Shown here piece by piece: positions 11,653-22,885 of a stretch of DNA of 64,000 nt. Under the pieces are notes generated by a model. That model ran no database searches. It saw nothing but the letters and a program-made list of their open reading frames with translations, and was not told the DNA's origin. How positions within the stretch are numbered: the first letter of the stretch is position 1; each line of letters opens with the position of its first letter. Origin of the DNA: Halichoerus grypus (taxonomy: Eukaryota > Chordata > Mammalia > Carnivora > Phocidae); assembly GCF_964656455.1 (NCBI RefSeq), contig NC_135721.1, positions 84,548,754-84,612,753 on the forward strand. Direction: 5' to 3'. Both the position numbers and the translations under genes were made by a program.

Positions 11653-12060
11653 TCAGCACTCCTTTTCCCCTCCTACTGCGGACAGAAACCCTTTTTAGCC
11701 CCATTCTTGTTGGGTGTGGCCATATGACTTGCATTGGTCAACGGAATATTAGTCACTGTGATATAAGCCTTAAATGTGCTTGTGTGGCTTTGGGTTGGCT
11801 CATGTGCTCCAGTGATTCACCACAAGAAGGACATGCCCTGGGTCCAAGAGAATGTAAGTTTATAGGGAACAGAACAGTTCAGTTTGTTTCAAAAAGAACT
11901 GGAAACAGAACTAAACTCTTCGATGTCTATCTCCCTTTTAGTCTTGACTCCATGATGGATAGTATATAACACACTGGGAAGCAAATACTTGTCCAGAGAA
12001 TGAGCAATCTATTACTATGCTGTTAAAAATAAACAGATAAATAAATAAGTGGAGAGAAAT
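11653..12060 (+). repeat. MaLR-like LTR remnant
   Basis: The order 'gtggccatatgacttgc', 'attggtcaacggaatatta' and 'cacaagaaggacatgccc' resembles solitary ERVL-MaLR LTRs. The 3' half is poorly conserved, and the edges and subfamily are uncertain. No internal retroviral genes are seen. Confidence 0.5.
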
Positions 12061-13164
12061 GATTAAGTGAAGTACAGTACATATTTTAGACTAACTTTGT
12101 TTAGATGATCTTTTGGATTCTTCAGGGGTAAAAGTAAACTCCAGTCACAGCAAATTGAACAAATAAAGCAGATTAAGTAAATAATTTTGTCACATTATAG
12201 GATTCCTGGAGACAGATCAATGTTGTCATTGGCTCAGTGGGTTGGTGATATCACGATCGTCATGTCTGTGGAGAAGGGGCTGTCACTAACTGAGTTGGTC
12301 TCATACTAGGTATTTCAAATAGAGGGTGTTTAATAAAGAAAGAGCAGAGACCCAAATGGGGGATTGAAAGCCTCCAAATCTTAGCAACAGCATGAAAGAC
12401 CAGAGGGATAAAGACAGACAATTCTGAGGCATATTCTACATAGATTACCAGAGAACTCCAGCAAATCTGAGTTCAGATGCCTACAGCATTCTCCGCTGCA
12501 TGTGAGTACACCCTATATTATCTTTCTTCACTTCCCATAATCCTACCACTTCTTCCGCCATTACTCCTGGGTAGATCACTTGCGTCCACATCCTTATCTA
12601 AAGGTGCTGAAGATACCCCTAATGCTTTAGAAAACACTTTTGAATTAATTAATTGTGTCTAGTTAGCTTATGGAAACATAAACAGAAATACCAAATTGGA
12701 TCTCCTGGGAGAGGTCAAGCATGAAAATAGAAGTCTGAAAATTATGAACAAAAACGAAATTTATAAAATATTTAAGTGATTTTCATTAGGGTGTGAGTGG
12801 AGGGAGATATACTGCTGAGGTGAGGGCGGTGTATTGGATTTTCTAGACTCTTCCTTAAGACAAATGACAGAAACCTGAGCTCCACAGAATACAGAGAAGT
12901 TGGATGGAGAAAGCACATAGACTGAAGAAAAGATTGGGAACCAATGTTTTATGAAGATAATCTATAGAAGCGCTAAATTAGTAGAATACAAAGGGCCATT
13001 TGCAAATAGGACAGCATGCAGTTTCTAGTGGAGATCTTGAAATATTGGAATGAAAATAGAGTCCTTTGAAAATTGTGGTCAGAGGAAATCTCTAGTAGGA
13101 GAGACTGAGAAGTCATTCAGAAAGTATTTATTTACTTGTTTCACAAACAATGCGTGGGGACTCT
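12061..13164. other. Unassigned sequence
   Basis: No gene or confident repeat. The 61-codon frame at 12477-12662 is taken as chance. Confidence 0.35.
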
Positions 13165-13395
13165 CTGTGACAGACTATACTTTCCAAGTATGGCCACAAC
13201 ATTACCTAATAGTCTTCTAGAACCTTGCCACACTCCCAGTGGGAGTAGAGTCCAATTCCCCTCTCCTAGAATCTGGATAAGCTTGGGACTTACTTGTAAC
13301 TAAGAAAATGCAGTGGAAAAAATGCTATGTGACTCCCAAGCCTAGGTCAGAAAAGTCTTCATATCTTCTGCCTTTCTGTTGGAATACTTGGTCTT

Positions 13396-13939
13396 TTTTT
13401 TTTTTTTATTTTTTTTTAAGATTTTATTGGGGGTGCCTGGATGGCTCAGTCGGTTAAGTGTCTGCCTTCGGCTCAGGTCATGATCCCAGAGTCCTAGGAT
13501 TGAACCCTGCTTTGGGCTCCCTGCTCAGCAGGGAGTCTTCTTCTCCCTCTGCCTCTGTCTCTCCAACTCCTGCTCATGCTCACTCTCTCTCCCTCAAATA
13601 AATAAATAAATAAAATCTTAAAAAAAAAAACAGAAATAGTGTGTTTGTTTTTTAATTAATTGAATTTAAATTAAAAAATTCCACCAGCAATAAAATAAAT
13701 AAATAAAATAAAAAAAAATAAAGCATTAAGTCAGTTAAAAAAAAGATTTTATTTGGTTTAGAAAGAAAGAGCAGGGGGGAGCGGCAGAGGAGGGAAGGAT
13801 AAGGAGAACGAATCTTGAGCAGAATCCATGCTGAGTGTGAAGCCCAATGCGGGGCTCCATCCTTCGACCCTGAGATCATGACCTGAGCTGAAATCAAGAG
13901 TTGGACGCTTAACTGACTGAGCCACCCAGGCGCCCCATA
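13396..13939 (-). mobile_element. SINEC, minus strand, carrying a nested plus-strand SINEC in its tail
   Basis: The body lies at 13754-13936, ending in the reversed head GCCACCCAGGCGCCCC. Its T-rich tail lies at 13396-13429, and the two are separated by an inserted SINE. The outer target-site duplication is GAATACTTGGTCTT (13382-13395) versus GAATAGTGGGTCTT (13940-13953), 12 of 14 matching. It inserted into the MLT1-like LTR. Confidence 0.88.
13430..13742 (+). mobile_element. SINEC, plus strand, with probable 3' transduced segment
   Basis: The SINE proper runs 13430-13631 and ends AAATAAATAAATAAATAAAATCTTAAAAAAAAAA-like. About 105 bp of non-SINE AT-rich sequence (13632-13735) follows and ends in a second A-run. 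Then the target sequence repeats: AAGATTTTATT at 13418-13428 and again at 13743-13753. The extra segment therefore sits inside the duplication and was probably carried by a read-through transcript. Confidence 0.75.
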
Positions 13940-14240
13940 GAATAGTGGGTCTTGAAAACTTCAGTTGTCCTGAGTCATCGTCCTGTTCTGAGACAGCCAT
14001 GCTGTAAGGAAGCCCAACAAGCCAGACAAAGGGAGACCACATTGAGAGGCCCTGAGACCTCTCAACATAAGAGAGAAAGATGCCCAGAAAATCCCTCCCT
14101 CGCTGTTATACCTCTTGCATCTTCATGGGAGACATTGAGGCAGAACCATTGAGACTATGCGTCAGGAATTAGCACCCCTGCCTAATTCCTGACCTACAGA
14201 GTCAGTGAGAGATAATAAGGTAATTGTTGTGATATGACAC

Positions 14241-16129
14241 AGCTGTGGAGAACCAGAGCACTGCTTTGGGACTAGGCACTATTTTATGTACTGAGGCACA
14301 GTGGTTTGAAAATAGAACTGTCTTTGCTTGCATGAGGTTTACAGACTAGGTAGAAACAGGGTGAAGATAAGGAACACTTGTCCAAGGGACAGGATGGAAT
14401 GACTTAGAATAATGGAAGAGAAAAATACCAATGACCAGGTATGGCCAGAATTTCCTTGGCAGTTTGGGTGAAGGAGAGGAAAGTGCCTTCCAGGCAAGAT
14501 AAGCATTGTTCCTTTCCCACTTTCCCACTTTCTTGCTGCTGGATAGGATAGGATTGAGGAGGGCAAAGCACCAAGAAGGACAACATGGGAGGGAAAAATA
14601 GAAACTTGAATGCCTCACTGGGACAAGCGTAACTCGAGTGACGCAGAGGTGATAAGTCAGTTCCTCGAGATGGGTTAAATGCTGTTACAGTAATCCCCCT
14701 TTTGGGGGCACTCAGGGGTCATGCTTCCTTTCAGGTACTTATTGTTAAGCTGTGGGCAGAACCATGCGAGGCCGTGGGTGCTTTGTGGCCAGAACAAAGG
14801 GCAAAAGAAGTGTGTATCCCCCCACACCCCACACATAATTTATAGCATTTTAATCTTCCTACTTGTCTCTGCTTATGAATTTCTTACAGAATTATTTAAT
14901 GATGTGAGCTCAATGGGCAATTTTAAAATCTACTTAATTTACCATTTCTTTTCTCAGCGATGCAGTGAGGCACTGAATACCGTACTGCAGCGGTAGCAGC
15001 CTGAATGTGGGTGAGAGAAAAATCATCCACCACCAGACAATTAATACGTACGCTGACTCCAACCCTCCATCCCCGGGTCCCAATAACCATGACAGGATGC
15101 TAGGGAGTTTCATAGATCAAAGAAAGACTGAATCATGTTAAAGAGACAGCATCAAACATATCTTCTGCCCCGTCTTGGAATGCCCCCCATGTCTCCAGAC
15201 GTCCTATGATGTGAAGGGAATGAGTTTTACAGGGCAAATGCAATGAGAGCAAAGGAGCAGAGGATGTAATATTAAATTGAGTCAGTAGCCTGGAAAAGGA
15301 GACAGGAGGAATATGCCCAGTAGCATTGGGCAAACTTGTTACTGAAATAAGCTCAGGAATCACATGTACAGATCTCTGACATTAGTGAATATATATTAGC
15401 AAACCAGGATGACTATGAATATTCAAGATTCTTCTGAATGGACCAACCACACTGAGACAAAGGATGGAGTAGGTGGCAATGAGAGGCCACACCCAAGCAG
15501 GTGTTAAGGGTCCTTGTCGAGCAGATATATCTGATTCATTCCTACTGGCTCTTCTCCCAAGACTCCCTATCAAAGCACTGGCAAAGCTGATAGATAGCAA
15601 GGCGCATCTCCCCTACGGGTGAGACATTCCACTCCTCCCAGACGACTCAGAGCAGCTCATGATGTCTTATGGCAAATCAATTTCAGAGCACTTGTTGTTT
15701 GCATGGGACAAAATGGCAGGTCACAGTTTCAAATCCAGGTAGGTCATAACTGAAGGGCATTACCTCACCAGGGACAGACTTCAGGCGACCTCTACACAGC
15801 CTCATATGAGTGAGGCTCTCAGTTTCGGCTGGGCTTTTTACGGAGAGGTGTCTGCACTGCTCAGTTGATGCTAACTGTCGACAGTAGGAAAAGGTAGACA
15901 CACACCAGCCGGGTTCTCCTCTCATCTTGATATATGGAGATATATACCGTGGGAATGTGTCTGGTCTTACGGATGGAAAGCCGCAAACATCAAAATCGTC
16001 AACTGAGCCATAAGCATCAGCATAAAACTCAAACTGGAGAGAGACTCAAATTAGTATCCAAACATGCCTCTGTTTCCTAGTGATCATTCAGACAGAGGTT
16101 CAATGGCTGGAAATTATTGAAATGAGGCA
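14241..16129. other. Unassigned sequence
   Basis: About 1.9 kb without a recognised repeat. Minus-strand frames at 15382-15600 and 15683-15925 match nothing known. Diverged repeat origin cannot be excluded. Confidence 0.35.
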
Positions 16130-16480
16130 GATGTCAAGGGGACGCGACACATGCAACTACTTTCCGGCAGCCGACATTGCGCGCCTACGGTTTCAGGATC
16201 CTTGTTAAATCTCCACATTGTCACTAGTCCTAAAGTACCTGCAGGCGCAACTTTCCTCTTTGTCGCCAAGTTGTGCAAATGTATGAACGGAGTTTAAAGC
16301 TCTGGGATTTGCCTGGAGCTGCATCATTTTTCCGATCGTTAGATTTAGGAGAGCCCTGGTGCCCCACCTCGACTGTGCGCTTCATTTAAGAGCGCGATTC
16401 CCTTCCTCCCTGTCGTCCTTGGCTTCACTCCGCTCCTCCTGTTTAAACCGATGGGCCTCCATTGCCATGGCTCGGGGAAG
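16130..16480. promoter_or_regulatory. CpG-enriched patch, possible promoter or enhancer
   Basis: Roughly twenty CpG dinucleotides fall within 350 bp, including GCGCGCC and CCGATCG, against a CpG-poor background. A GCCATGG context near 16464 opens only a six-codon frame. No TATA box or known first exon is recognised. It could be a weak CpG island of a noncoding RNA, or just conserved sequence. Confidence 0.4.
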
Positions 16481-17363
16481 GGCTTGAAATATTAGGTTCC
16501 TTGTTTCTCAACTGAGTACAATCAGGGTGGTTTTCCATTTTTCAAGCCAACCGATGTAAAGCATGTAAGAGGTGGCAGCTTTATGCCGAGTGGGGGTGGA
16601 GGGGACGGGTGTTGTGACGGTTTTTGCAAAGGTGGCCCCAGCAAAGGCATTCCTGGTCCCCAAGGAGACTGGACATGGGGAGAAGCTTAAATACAGTTTT
16701 GTTTGTTTGTTTTTTGTTTTTGCTTTTGATTTTTATAGAATCAAACCACAGCAATGTCTTGCAACCTTTTGCTTATTCTAAGGACTGCAGCCTATGTTGG
16801 TAAGGAAGCTCAACAATATTTCCTACTTCAGGTGGGGGTGAGGGAGACCATCCAGAGGTGGCAAACAGATACAATGAAGCTACTAGTTTTGTTCAGGGGA
16901 AAACAATGTTTTTATATTCAGGCAGGATATATGACCAGATACAATTAAGTTTACAAGGGATCTCTCTGTGTTCTAAAACACTACTGATAAAACCTGCACA
17001 CTGTCCTGTTTCATGGCTGCCCTCTGAGCAAGGGCTTTGCTGCAGCCAGAGGGAGGCAGGGTCTCCTCCTCACTCACCTGCTGCCCGCCACCCAGCATCG
17101 TGGGAGTGAGCGGCTCAACAGAAAGACCTTCCTCCTAAAGAATTGCAAACATGCCCATGCTACTTTTTTTTTTTCCCAAGCAGTGCACATATTATTTTAT
17201 GTTAAATATTCAACCTCAGTTAAATTCTGAAAATATGAAAGAGGAACAAAAAATTGCCCAATTCAGTATCTGACCTCACCTTACTTTAGAGCAAGGTTGG
17301 AAAAACCAGCAGGATGGCTTTCTTAAACTTACATGAACCTTCACTCCATAGAGAATATTACTT
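16481..17363. other. Unassigned sequence
   Basis: No repeat recognised. Short chance frames only. A poly-T run is at 17164-17174. Confidence 0.35.
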
Positions 17364-17378
17364 AGAATATGTAGTTTT

Positions 17379-17549
17379 GGGGTGTCTAGGTGGCCCAGTC
17401 GCCTTCAGCTCAGGTCATGATCCTGGGGTCCTGGGATCGAGTCCTACGACTGGCTCCCTGCTCAGTGGGGAGTCTGCTTCTCCCTCTCCCTCTGCTGCTC
17501 CCCCTGCTTACGCTCTCTCTCAAATTAATAAATAAAATCTTTTAAAAAA
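17379..17549 (+). mobile_element. SINEC, plus strand, with internal deletion in the head
   Basis: The head GGGGTGTCTAGGTGGCCCAGTC runs directly into GCCTTCAGCTCAGGTCATG, so the usual 'ggttaagcgtct' segment (part of the A-box arm) is missing. The tail is AATTAATAAATAAAATCTTTTAAAAAAA. A perfect 15-bp duplication, AGAATATGTAGTTTT, is at 17364-17378 and 17550-17564. Confidence 0.95.
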
Positions 17550-17564
17550 AGAATATGTAGTTTT

Positions 17565-18500
17565 TGTTCCCTTCTCTTCCTCTAACACCACCAAAAAGAA
17601 GGGAAGAAAAATAATCTGTCATATATTAAATATACTTCAAGAGTTCAAGTATTTTTAAATGTAAAACTTTTAAGTGAAATGTAAAAAAAGTAGTTGAAAC
17701 ATATAAATATGTTTTTGACTTCACAAAGAAATATTTCATAATTTACACTATCCATTCTTGAGGGAAGAACAACTTCACCACTCATGAATTATTGGTTTCT
17801 TCTTCATGGTTAAATATTCAGTTTGTCTGTCTGCTTCATATTTTTTCCATTGATTTTTTACACTCTTAGAAATAAGGAATACACTTCAAACTCAGTGCAC
17901 AGGGGATTTTATTATAAATTGTGGCAAAGTGGCAAAACGCAGACTCCATGTGTTAACCTCCACAAACCAATGTGGGAAGCTGGATTGGTTAGTTCATGGT
18001 GATGACTGTGAATCCTCTGTGGAAAATCTTCTAGAATCACATCTCTTAAAAATAATTATATCCATTTAACTTTCCTTAGAAAAATATGCTTAGAACTTTT
18101 TAATACTATTATCTGTTAAGATTTAGGTATGTGAAGTGTTTTTTTGTTTGTTAGTTAGTTTGTTTGTTTGTATCACCACTAAGCTAAATTACCTATACGT
18201 TCAAGGTTGTATTCAATTGCAAACAATCCCTAAACAACAGAGTGGCAACACTCTCTCTAGACGCTTGCCTAGACATTATATAAAAATGTCCAGATTGTGA
18301 ACTTCATAGCTAACCTCCACACTGCTTGTCATGATTGCAAATACATAAACTTTCTTCATTCTTCTGTGGCTTGTTTGTATAAATTTCACGTATATAAAAA
18401 CAAAAATAGGTATAAAGATGCTTGGTTTCAGAAAAAGCATGGTTTGGGAACAGATTGGAATTTGGGTTTTAGTCATCAAAGATGTGATAAACAACACTGG
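17565..18500. other. Unassigned AT-rich sequence
   Basis: No repeat or gene recognised. It leads into the conserved-looking block at 18.5 kb. Confidence 0.35.
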
Positions 18501-19180
18501 GCATTAATGTAGAAAACAGATTGAGCTTTTTAATGGGACATCAAATAAGACTTTATTAGCATCTATTAGGTTCAACCCAAAGCTCAGGAAATAGCATTAA
18601 TGAGCATCATATATCAGTGTGTCTGTTATTAGATAACAGTATCCCTTAAAACTAGCAAGCCATATAGTACTTTATACTTTTTTACCTTTATCTTTAGAAT
18701 TAGCTGACATTCTATCCTGTTACACTGGCCTTACTATTAGTAATAGTGAACCGATTTATAAACCCATTAGTGACACTTTTTCCAGAAGATAAAAACAGTC
18801 AAAATTATCTGGCAGCAATTAATCTTAATGGCTGTATGCAGTAAACAGCAATGGGCTAATTCCAGCTCTGTCAGCCCCATCAAACAATCCCGCATTAGGC
18901 AGCTTTTCAGTGATCCATTAAAGCATATTCAGAACAACAACAAATTCAATGCTGAAGGCATATGCACTAAACATTACAACAGTGATCTTCTGAAGCCATC
19001 ATTATCTCTTAAATAGTACTTCCCCCATGTATTATCATTATGCTGTACATTAGAAATACTTTGATTAAACTCCCTTAATTCATAACAGACAGCTGCAGAC
19101 CATTTATGCAGTTAATCTCAACACAACAGCTATTGAGGAAATATAACAAATGAACGCTGTAAACTGGAAGTCATTACTAT
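18501..19180. promoter_or_regulatory. Candidate enhancer / conserved noncoding block
   Basis: Repeat-free and rich in homeodomain cores (CAATTAATCTTAAT near 18816-18829, GGGCTAATTCC near 18854, CCCTTAATTC near 19071). It also has a forkhead GTAAACA at 18841-18847 and a MEIS/TGIF-like CTGTCA at 18868-18873. There is no coding frame of note. The texture is that of developmental enhancers, but conservation has to be tested by alignment. Confidence 0.45.
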
Positions 19181-20400
19181 GAAAGATACTGGCTTCCTAG
19201 CCCTCTTAGAGCAGAGTGCATCGTAAGGATGGGCTTCGCGCCTACAATAATGGGGATGAAACTGTTAATGACCTTCCACTTTCCCCGAAACATCTGTCCT
19301 GAGGCTGGTTGTATTGTAGACCGGGCGTGTGACCAGTTTAGACAGGGCTGTGTTCTCTGCCCATTGGCCAATCCAAGGGTTCCACCGAGGGGGACTCAGG
19401 CTGTGGTTCACTTCTATTTCCCAGCTTTGGCACTGAGAAGTCAAGGTTTTGGTCATATGAATAAGCTCCCTGATTTCACTGAATGGTGACTGTAGAGCAC
19501 CGAACAACTATTGGGTGCCGGTGTCATCATTAGCGATGGCTTCTGATATCCTTGACAAGTGCAGTCTTTTAAAGTTTAATTCACAGTACTTGAAGAGTAG
19601 ACATACTTAAAAAAAAAAAAAGTCTACGAAATTTTCTCTGTAAACTTTCCCAGGTATGCACATGTTTTCATTTAACAATTCAGAAAAATTTGCATGCCGA
19701 AAAATCCTCACCCCTTCTCCCCCCCATTTAAGTGGCCACGCCCCAAATTCACGTTCTGCTGAGTAAAATGTGCACTGGTTGAATTTGATGAACAAGAAAC
19801 CTGTGTAAATTTTCCCCATAATACACCTTCACAAAATCTTTCCTTTTCACAGGTAGAGAAACCATAAACATGTGCATGAATGGGCTCTATGTGCCTGGCA
19901 TTTTTTTTTTTTCCCCTCATATAGGGTTTATTTCAAAGTTCTAAACCACAGACACTGTGTCTACCTTTTGATGAAATGGCCAACTAATTAAAACATAAAT
20001 TTAGAGTCCCCTTGCCATCTCTGACAGTACTTTCAGCTTTCGGGGTTAGCATCAGTGAATTAAATATTGATTCCAAATGTAAAGTGCCCTCATTGTGGAG
20101 TGATAAGGGCTTAGCTTTCAGAGGAAAAGGCGGCTCCCTGCGGCAGTTTGCACTGAATGTTTACAGGGATTTCCACCATTGTGGCTAAATGGACCCATCC
20201 CTCCAAGATGTCCCCGAACATACGAGTATTAATGGTTGCCGATGTGTGGTGAGTGGATTAGCTGGGTGGGGGTAACCCGTCCCTTTGGCTCCTCAGGTTA
20301 CCGCTGATGTTTTGTAGAGACTCCCCTGCTTGCCCTCTCCCATGTTCCCACCCACCCCTCCTGGAACACCATGCTTTTTAAAAAAATGGCAGCTCTGGGA
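19181..20400. other. Repeat-free, conserved-looking noncoding sequence
   Basis: A palindromic CCAAT box ATTGGCCAAT is at 19363-19372 and a POU octamer ATTTGCAT at 19688-19695. A GC-box-like CCACGCCCC is near 19735. Two CATTGTGG motifs lie near 20092 and 20177. No exon recognised. Regulatory function is inference from motif density and absence of repeats. Confidence 0.38.
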
Positions 20401-21710
20401 AACTTTTCTTAATTTTTCTCTCCTTTCCCTTAAATTTGTTTGAAAAGCATGGATATAGTGACTGCTTGTTCCAACCCCGTCCCCTATTTCTCAGATTTGC
20501 ATTTGTGACAAAGCTGTGCCAAATCCCTCTTGGGTACCTGGATATCCTGAGGCCAGTTTTAGGCAGGAAGTGCTATTGGAAACACCAGGATTCTCACTCA
20601 TGTTGAAAGGTCTTCTCATCCTGGGCCTTAGCTCCCTGCAGGTGAGTTGGTAAGCTCTACTACCAATTGCTGAGTCACAAATAAGTTTGAGAAGTAATGC
20701 CCCTCCTTCGAAGTTCATAGCACATGTCAGCGTAGTAAAGCCTCTGAGAAGTTCTAGAGCAAAGAAGTCTGTTTAACTGTGATTAACTCAGCATGCCCAA
20801 ACCTACCCAACTGACATTTTTAAACATACAGTAACTGTCAACATCTTATGGGCTGCTAATCGTTTATAGAATATATGTTGGGACATGTTTTTCTAAATTT
20901 CTGCTTATAATATTTATGCTTCAAGATTAGCCTATGGTAGGAAAAAACAAGTTTGCAATGTGATTAATTATGCTTTCTTCTGATTTTTGTTTGTAAGATT
21001 TGGTTTAGCTTAAAGATACTACCCTGTTGACAAGTGGCCATTAGCAGATAAAATTATGTTTGAAAATAAAAATTATGTTTGGAATTCAGAAGTTTGCTTG
21101 ACTTTGGTAGATCTTGCCATTCATTCCAGGAATCCAAGTTTATCACACGATGTCCATATAGAAATTTTTCTGATTGAGACATAAGGTTTTCTTCAACTAA
21201 TGATTAGATTTTTGCAACTGATGTTAAACATATGGATAACTCACGAATGTGCTCATTTACCCTGCTGTGGAACATTATCTTTAGCTCCAACACAATTATA
21301 TTGTACATCAAAAGTTCTATCTAGACATATTTACTATCTGCCTCTATTTAGAAAGCTTCAAGTTATGAGCAGGTAACTTCTACATGCTAGTTTGAAATCT
21401 GCTGCTGGGAGTCTCAGCATACATTTCACCCCAGAAATGTACTACAGATAATGTTAATGATCTGTACGTTCTAATAATGTTCTAGATCTAACTTATAAAG
21501 GTCTCCAATCCACTGCAACTGCATGACTAAAAAGCTACATACTTTAAATAATAAACTAAATATCAGTATTGTTGCCATGCCAGTAAATTAAACCAAATAG
21601 AAAAATGATAAGGTGATAAAATTAACTAAGAAATCTTTTTAAAGGTTTGGTCTAGAATGCTAATGCTTGAGGAAATGTAGGTTTAACTTAAAAGATGGTG
21701 TTGCAGATTG

Positions 21711-21712
<2 letters not shown>
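20401..21712. other. Unassigned AT-rich sequence
   Basis: About 1.3 kb with no recognised repeats or frames, possibly also conserved noncoding. Confidence 0.35.

Positions 21713-21750
<38 letters not shown>
21713..21750. repeat. (GT)n microsatellite
   Basis: About 19 uninterrupted GT units. First of two GT arrays 240 bp apart. Confidence 0.95.
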
Positions 21751-21751
<1 letters not shown>

Positions 21752-21986
21752 TTCTGAAGCAAACTTCTAATTGCAAGGTTTCTAAATGCTGTTCCAAACT
21801 TAAGTCCTGTCCCACCCCAGCCTTCTGTTCAGACATATCACGACAGGTTTTTTTTCCAGGAAAAAGGGCTAAGGCTCCTGTATGGAATAGAAGAGAAACA
21901 AAGAATGAGAGAGAACAGAAAAAGATAATCTCCTATGAAATCTACGTAAGAATTGGCAGCAATGGGGAAAAGAGAAAATAGCTTTG

Positions 21987-21987
<1 letters not shown>

Positions 21988-22020
<33 letters not shown>

Positions 22021-22105
22021 AGACACCTACACAGCACGTGTGTGTACACGTCCATGCACGCATGTGTGCACACACACCCACATGCACACACGTACACAGA
22101 GGGAA
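21988..22105. repeat. (GT)n followed by (CA)-rich alternating purine/pyrimidine tract
   Basis: A GT array at about 21990-22017 is followed by CACGTGTGTGTACACG, GCATGTGTGCACACACAC and CATGCACACACGTACACAG. The whole is largely alternating purine-pyrimidine, and the GT part is complementary to the later CA part. It is a candidate for Z-DNA or hairpin formation. Confidence 0.85.
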
Positions 22106-22248
22106 AGAGAGAAGAAGTAGTGTTCCTTTGATAGATTTAGATAAGATGTGAGTAGTGAAACAGAGAAAACCTGGGGGCCACAGCATTTATGCAGTAATTT
22201 TTCCGATGGTGAACATTTTGCAAAGGGAGTCAAGAATGGGAAAAACAG

Positions 22249-22459
22249 GGCGCCTGGGTGGCTCAGTTGGTTAAGCGACTGCCTTCGGCTCAGGTCATGA
22301 TCCTGGAGTCCCTGGATCGAGTCCCGCATCAGGCTCCCTGCTCGGCAGGGAGTCTGCTTCTCCCTCTGACCCTCCCCCCTCTCATGTGCTTGCTCTCTCA
22401 TTCTCTCTCTCTCAAATAAATAAATAAAAAAATCTTTAAAAAAAAAAAAAAAAAAAAAA
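22249..22459 (+). mobile_element. SINEC, plus strand, young copy
   Basis: A near-canonical full copy, from GGCGCCTGGGTGGCTCAG through a CT-rich middle to AAATAAATAAATAAAAAAATC and a long A-tail. A perfect 17-bp duplication, AAGAATGGGAAAAACAG, is at 22232-22248 and 22460-22476, indicating a recent insertion. Confidence 0.97.
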
Positions 22460-22476
22460 AAGAATGGGAAAAACAG

Positions 22477-22885
22477 TCTTACTACCATAAGCCTGGTGTT
22501 CCGTTTGTCTTGAAGTGTGCCTCAAACATCTGCATAACCGCTAAGCCCCAACTTTTGTCTAATTCCTGTTGTCGAGTTTAGTTCGTGTGACTAAGTTTCA
22601 ATTTCGTTTCCTTGCTTGGCTCTATGGTTTTCACTGAGCACTGGGCACCCCAACCTTTGCCTGTCTTTTCCCCCAGAAGGCTGAATCTCAGCCCCTATGT
22701 CCTACCCACTGCCTTGCCACCGGACACTGACCCCTGTCTCACCTCCTTCTTGCCACCTGCCTCTTTCTCCTCATGGATCCCGGCATGCTTTCCTCTGTCT
22801 GGGTCCTCCAAGAGCTTCTTATCACCTGGGCTCAGGTAAGCCCTTCACTGCTCGCCTTGCTTCCAGTATTCCCAGCCCATGCTTT
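22477..22885. other. Unassigned C/T-rich sequence
   Basis: Pyrimidine-rich on the plus strand. It may be the diverged upstream part of the L2 that follows. Overlapping frames at 22612-22976 are compositional. Confidence 0.35.

Larger units (their letters stand above)
13165..14240 (+). repeat. MLT1-type (ERVL-MaLR) LTR, interrupted by nested SINEs
   Basis: The 5' part (about 13165-13395) has 'aatgcagtggaaaaaatgc', 'gtgactcccaagcctagg' and 'cttctgcctttctgttgg'. After the SINE nest it resumes at 13940 with 'gccatgctgtaaggaagccc', 'aattcctgacctacagag' and 'gagataataaggtaattg'. That order is the body and 3' end of an MLT1-like solo LTR. There is no gag/pol interior. Confidence 0.68.

Noticed and set aside
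13381..13430. Rho-independent-type or other terminator from the T-runs
   Set aside because: The T-run is the reversed A-tail of a SINEC in a mammalian genome.
11653..14240. Provirus with coding capacity
   Set aside because: Only LTR-like sequence is recognisable; no gag, pol or env frames are present between or beside the LTR remnants.
21713..21981. Cysteine/valine-rich frame
   Set aside because: Produced by translation through the GT microsatellite.
22027..22488. 153-codon minus-strand frame
   Set aside because: It reads through a SINEC and GT/CA repeats; repeat-derived peptide sequence only.
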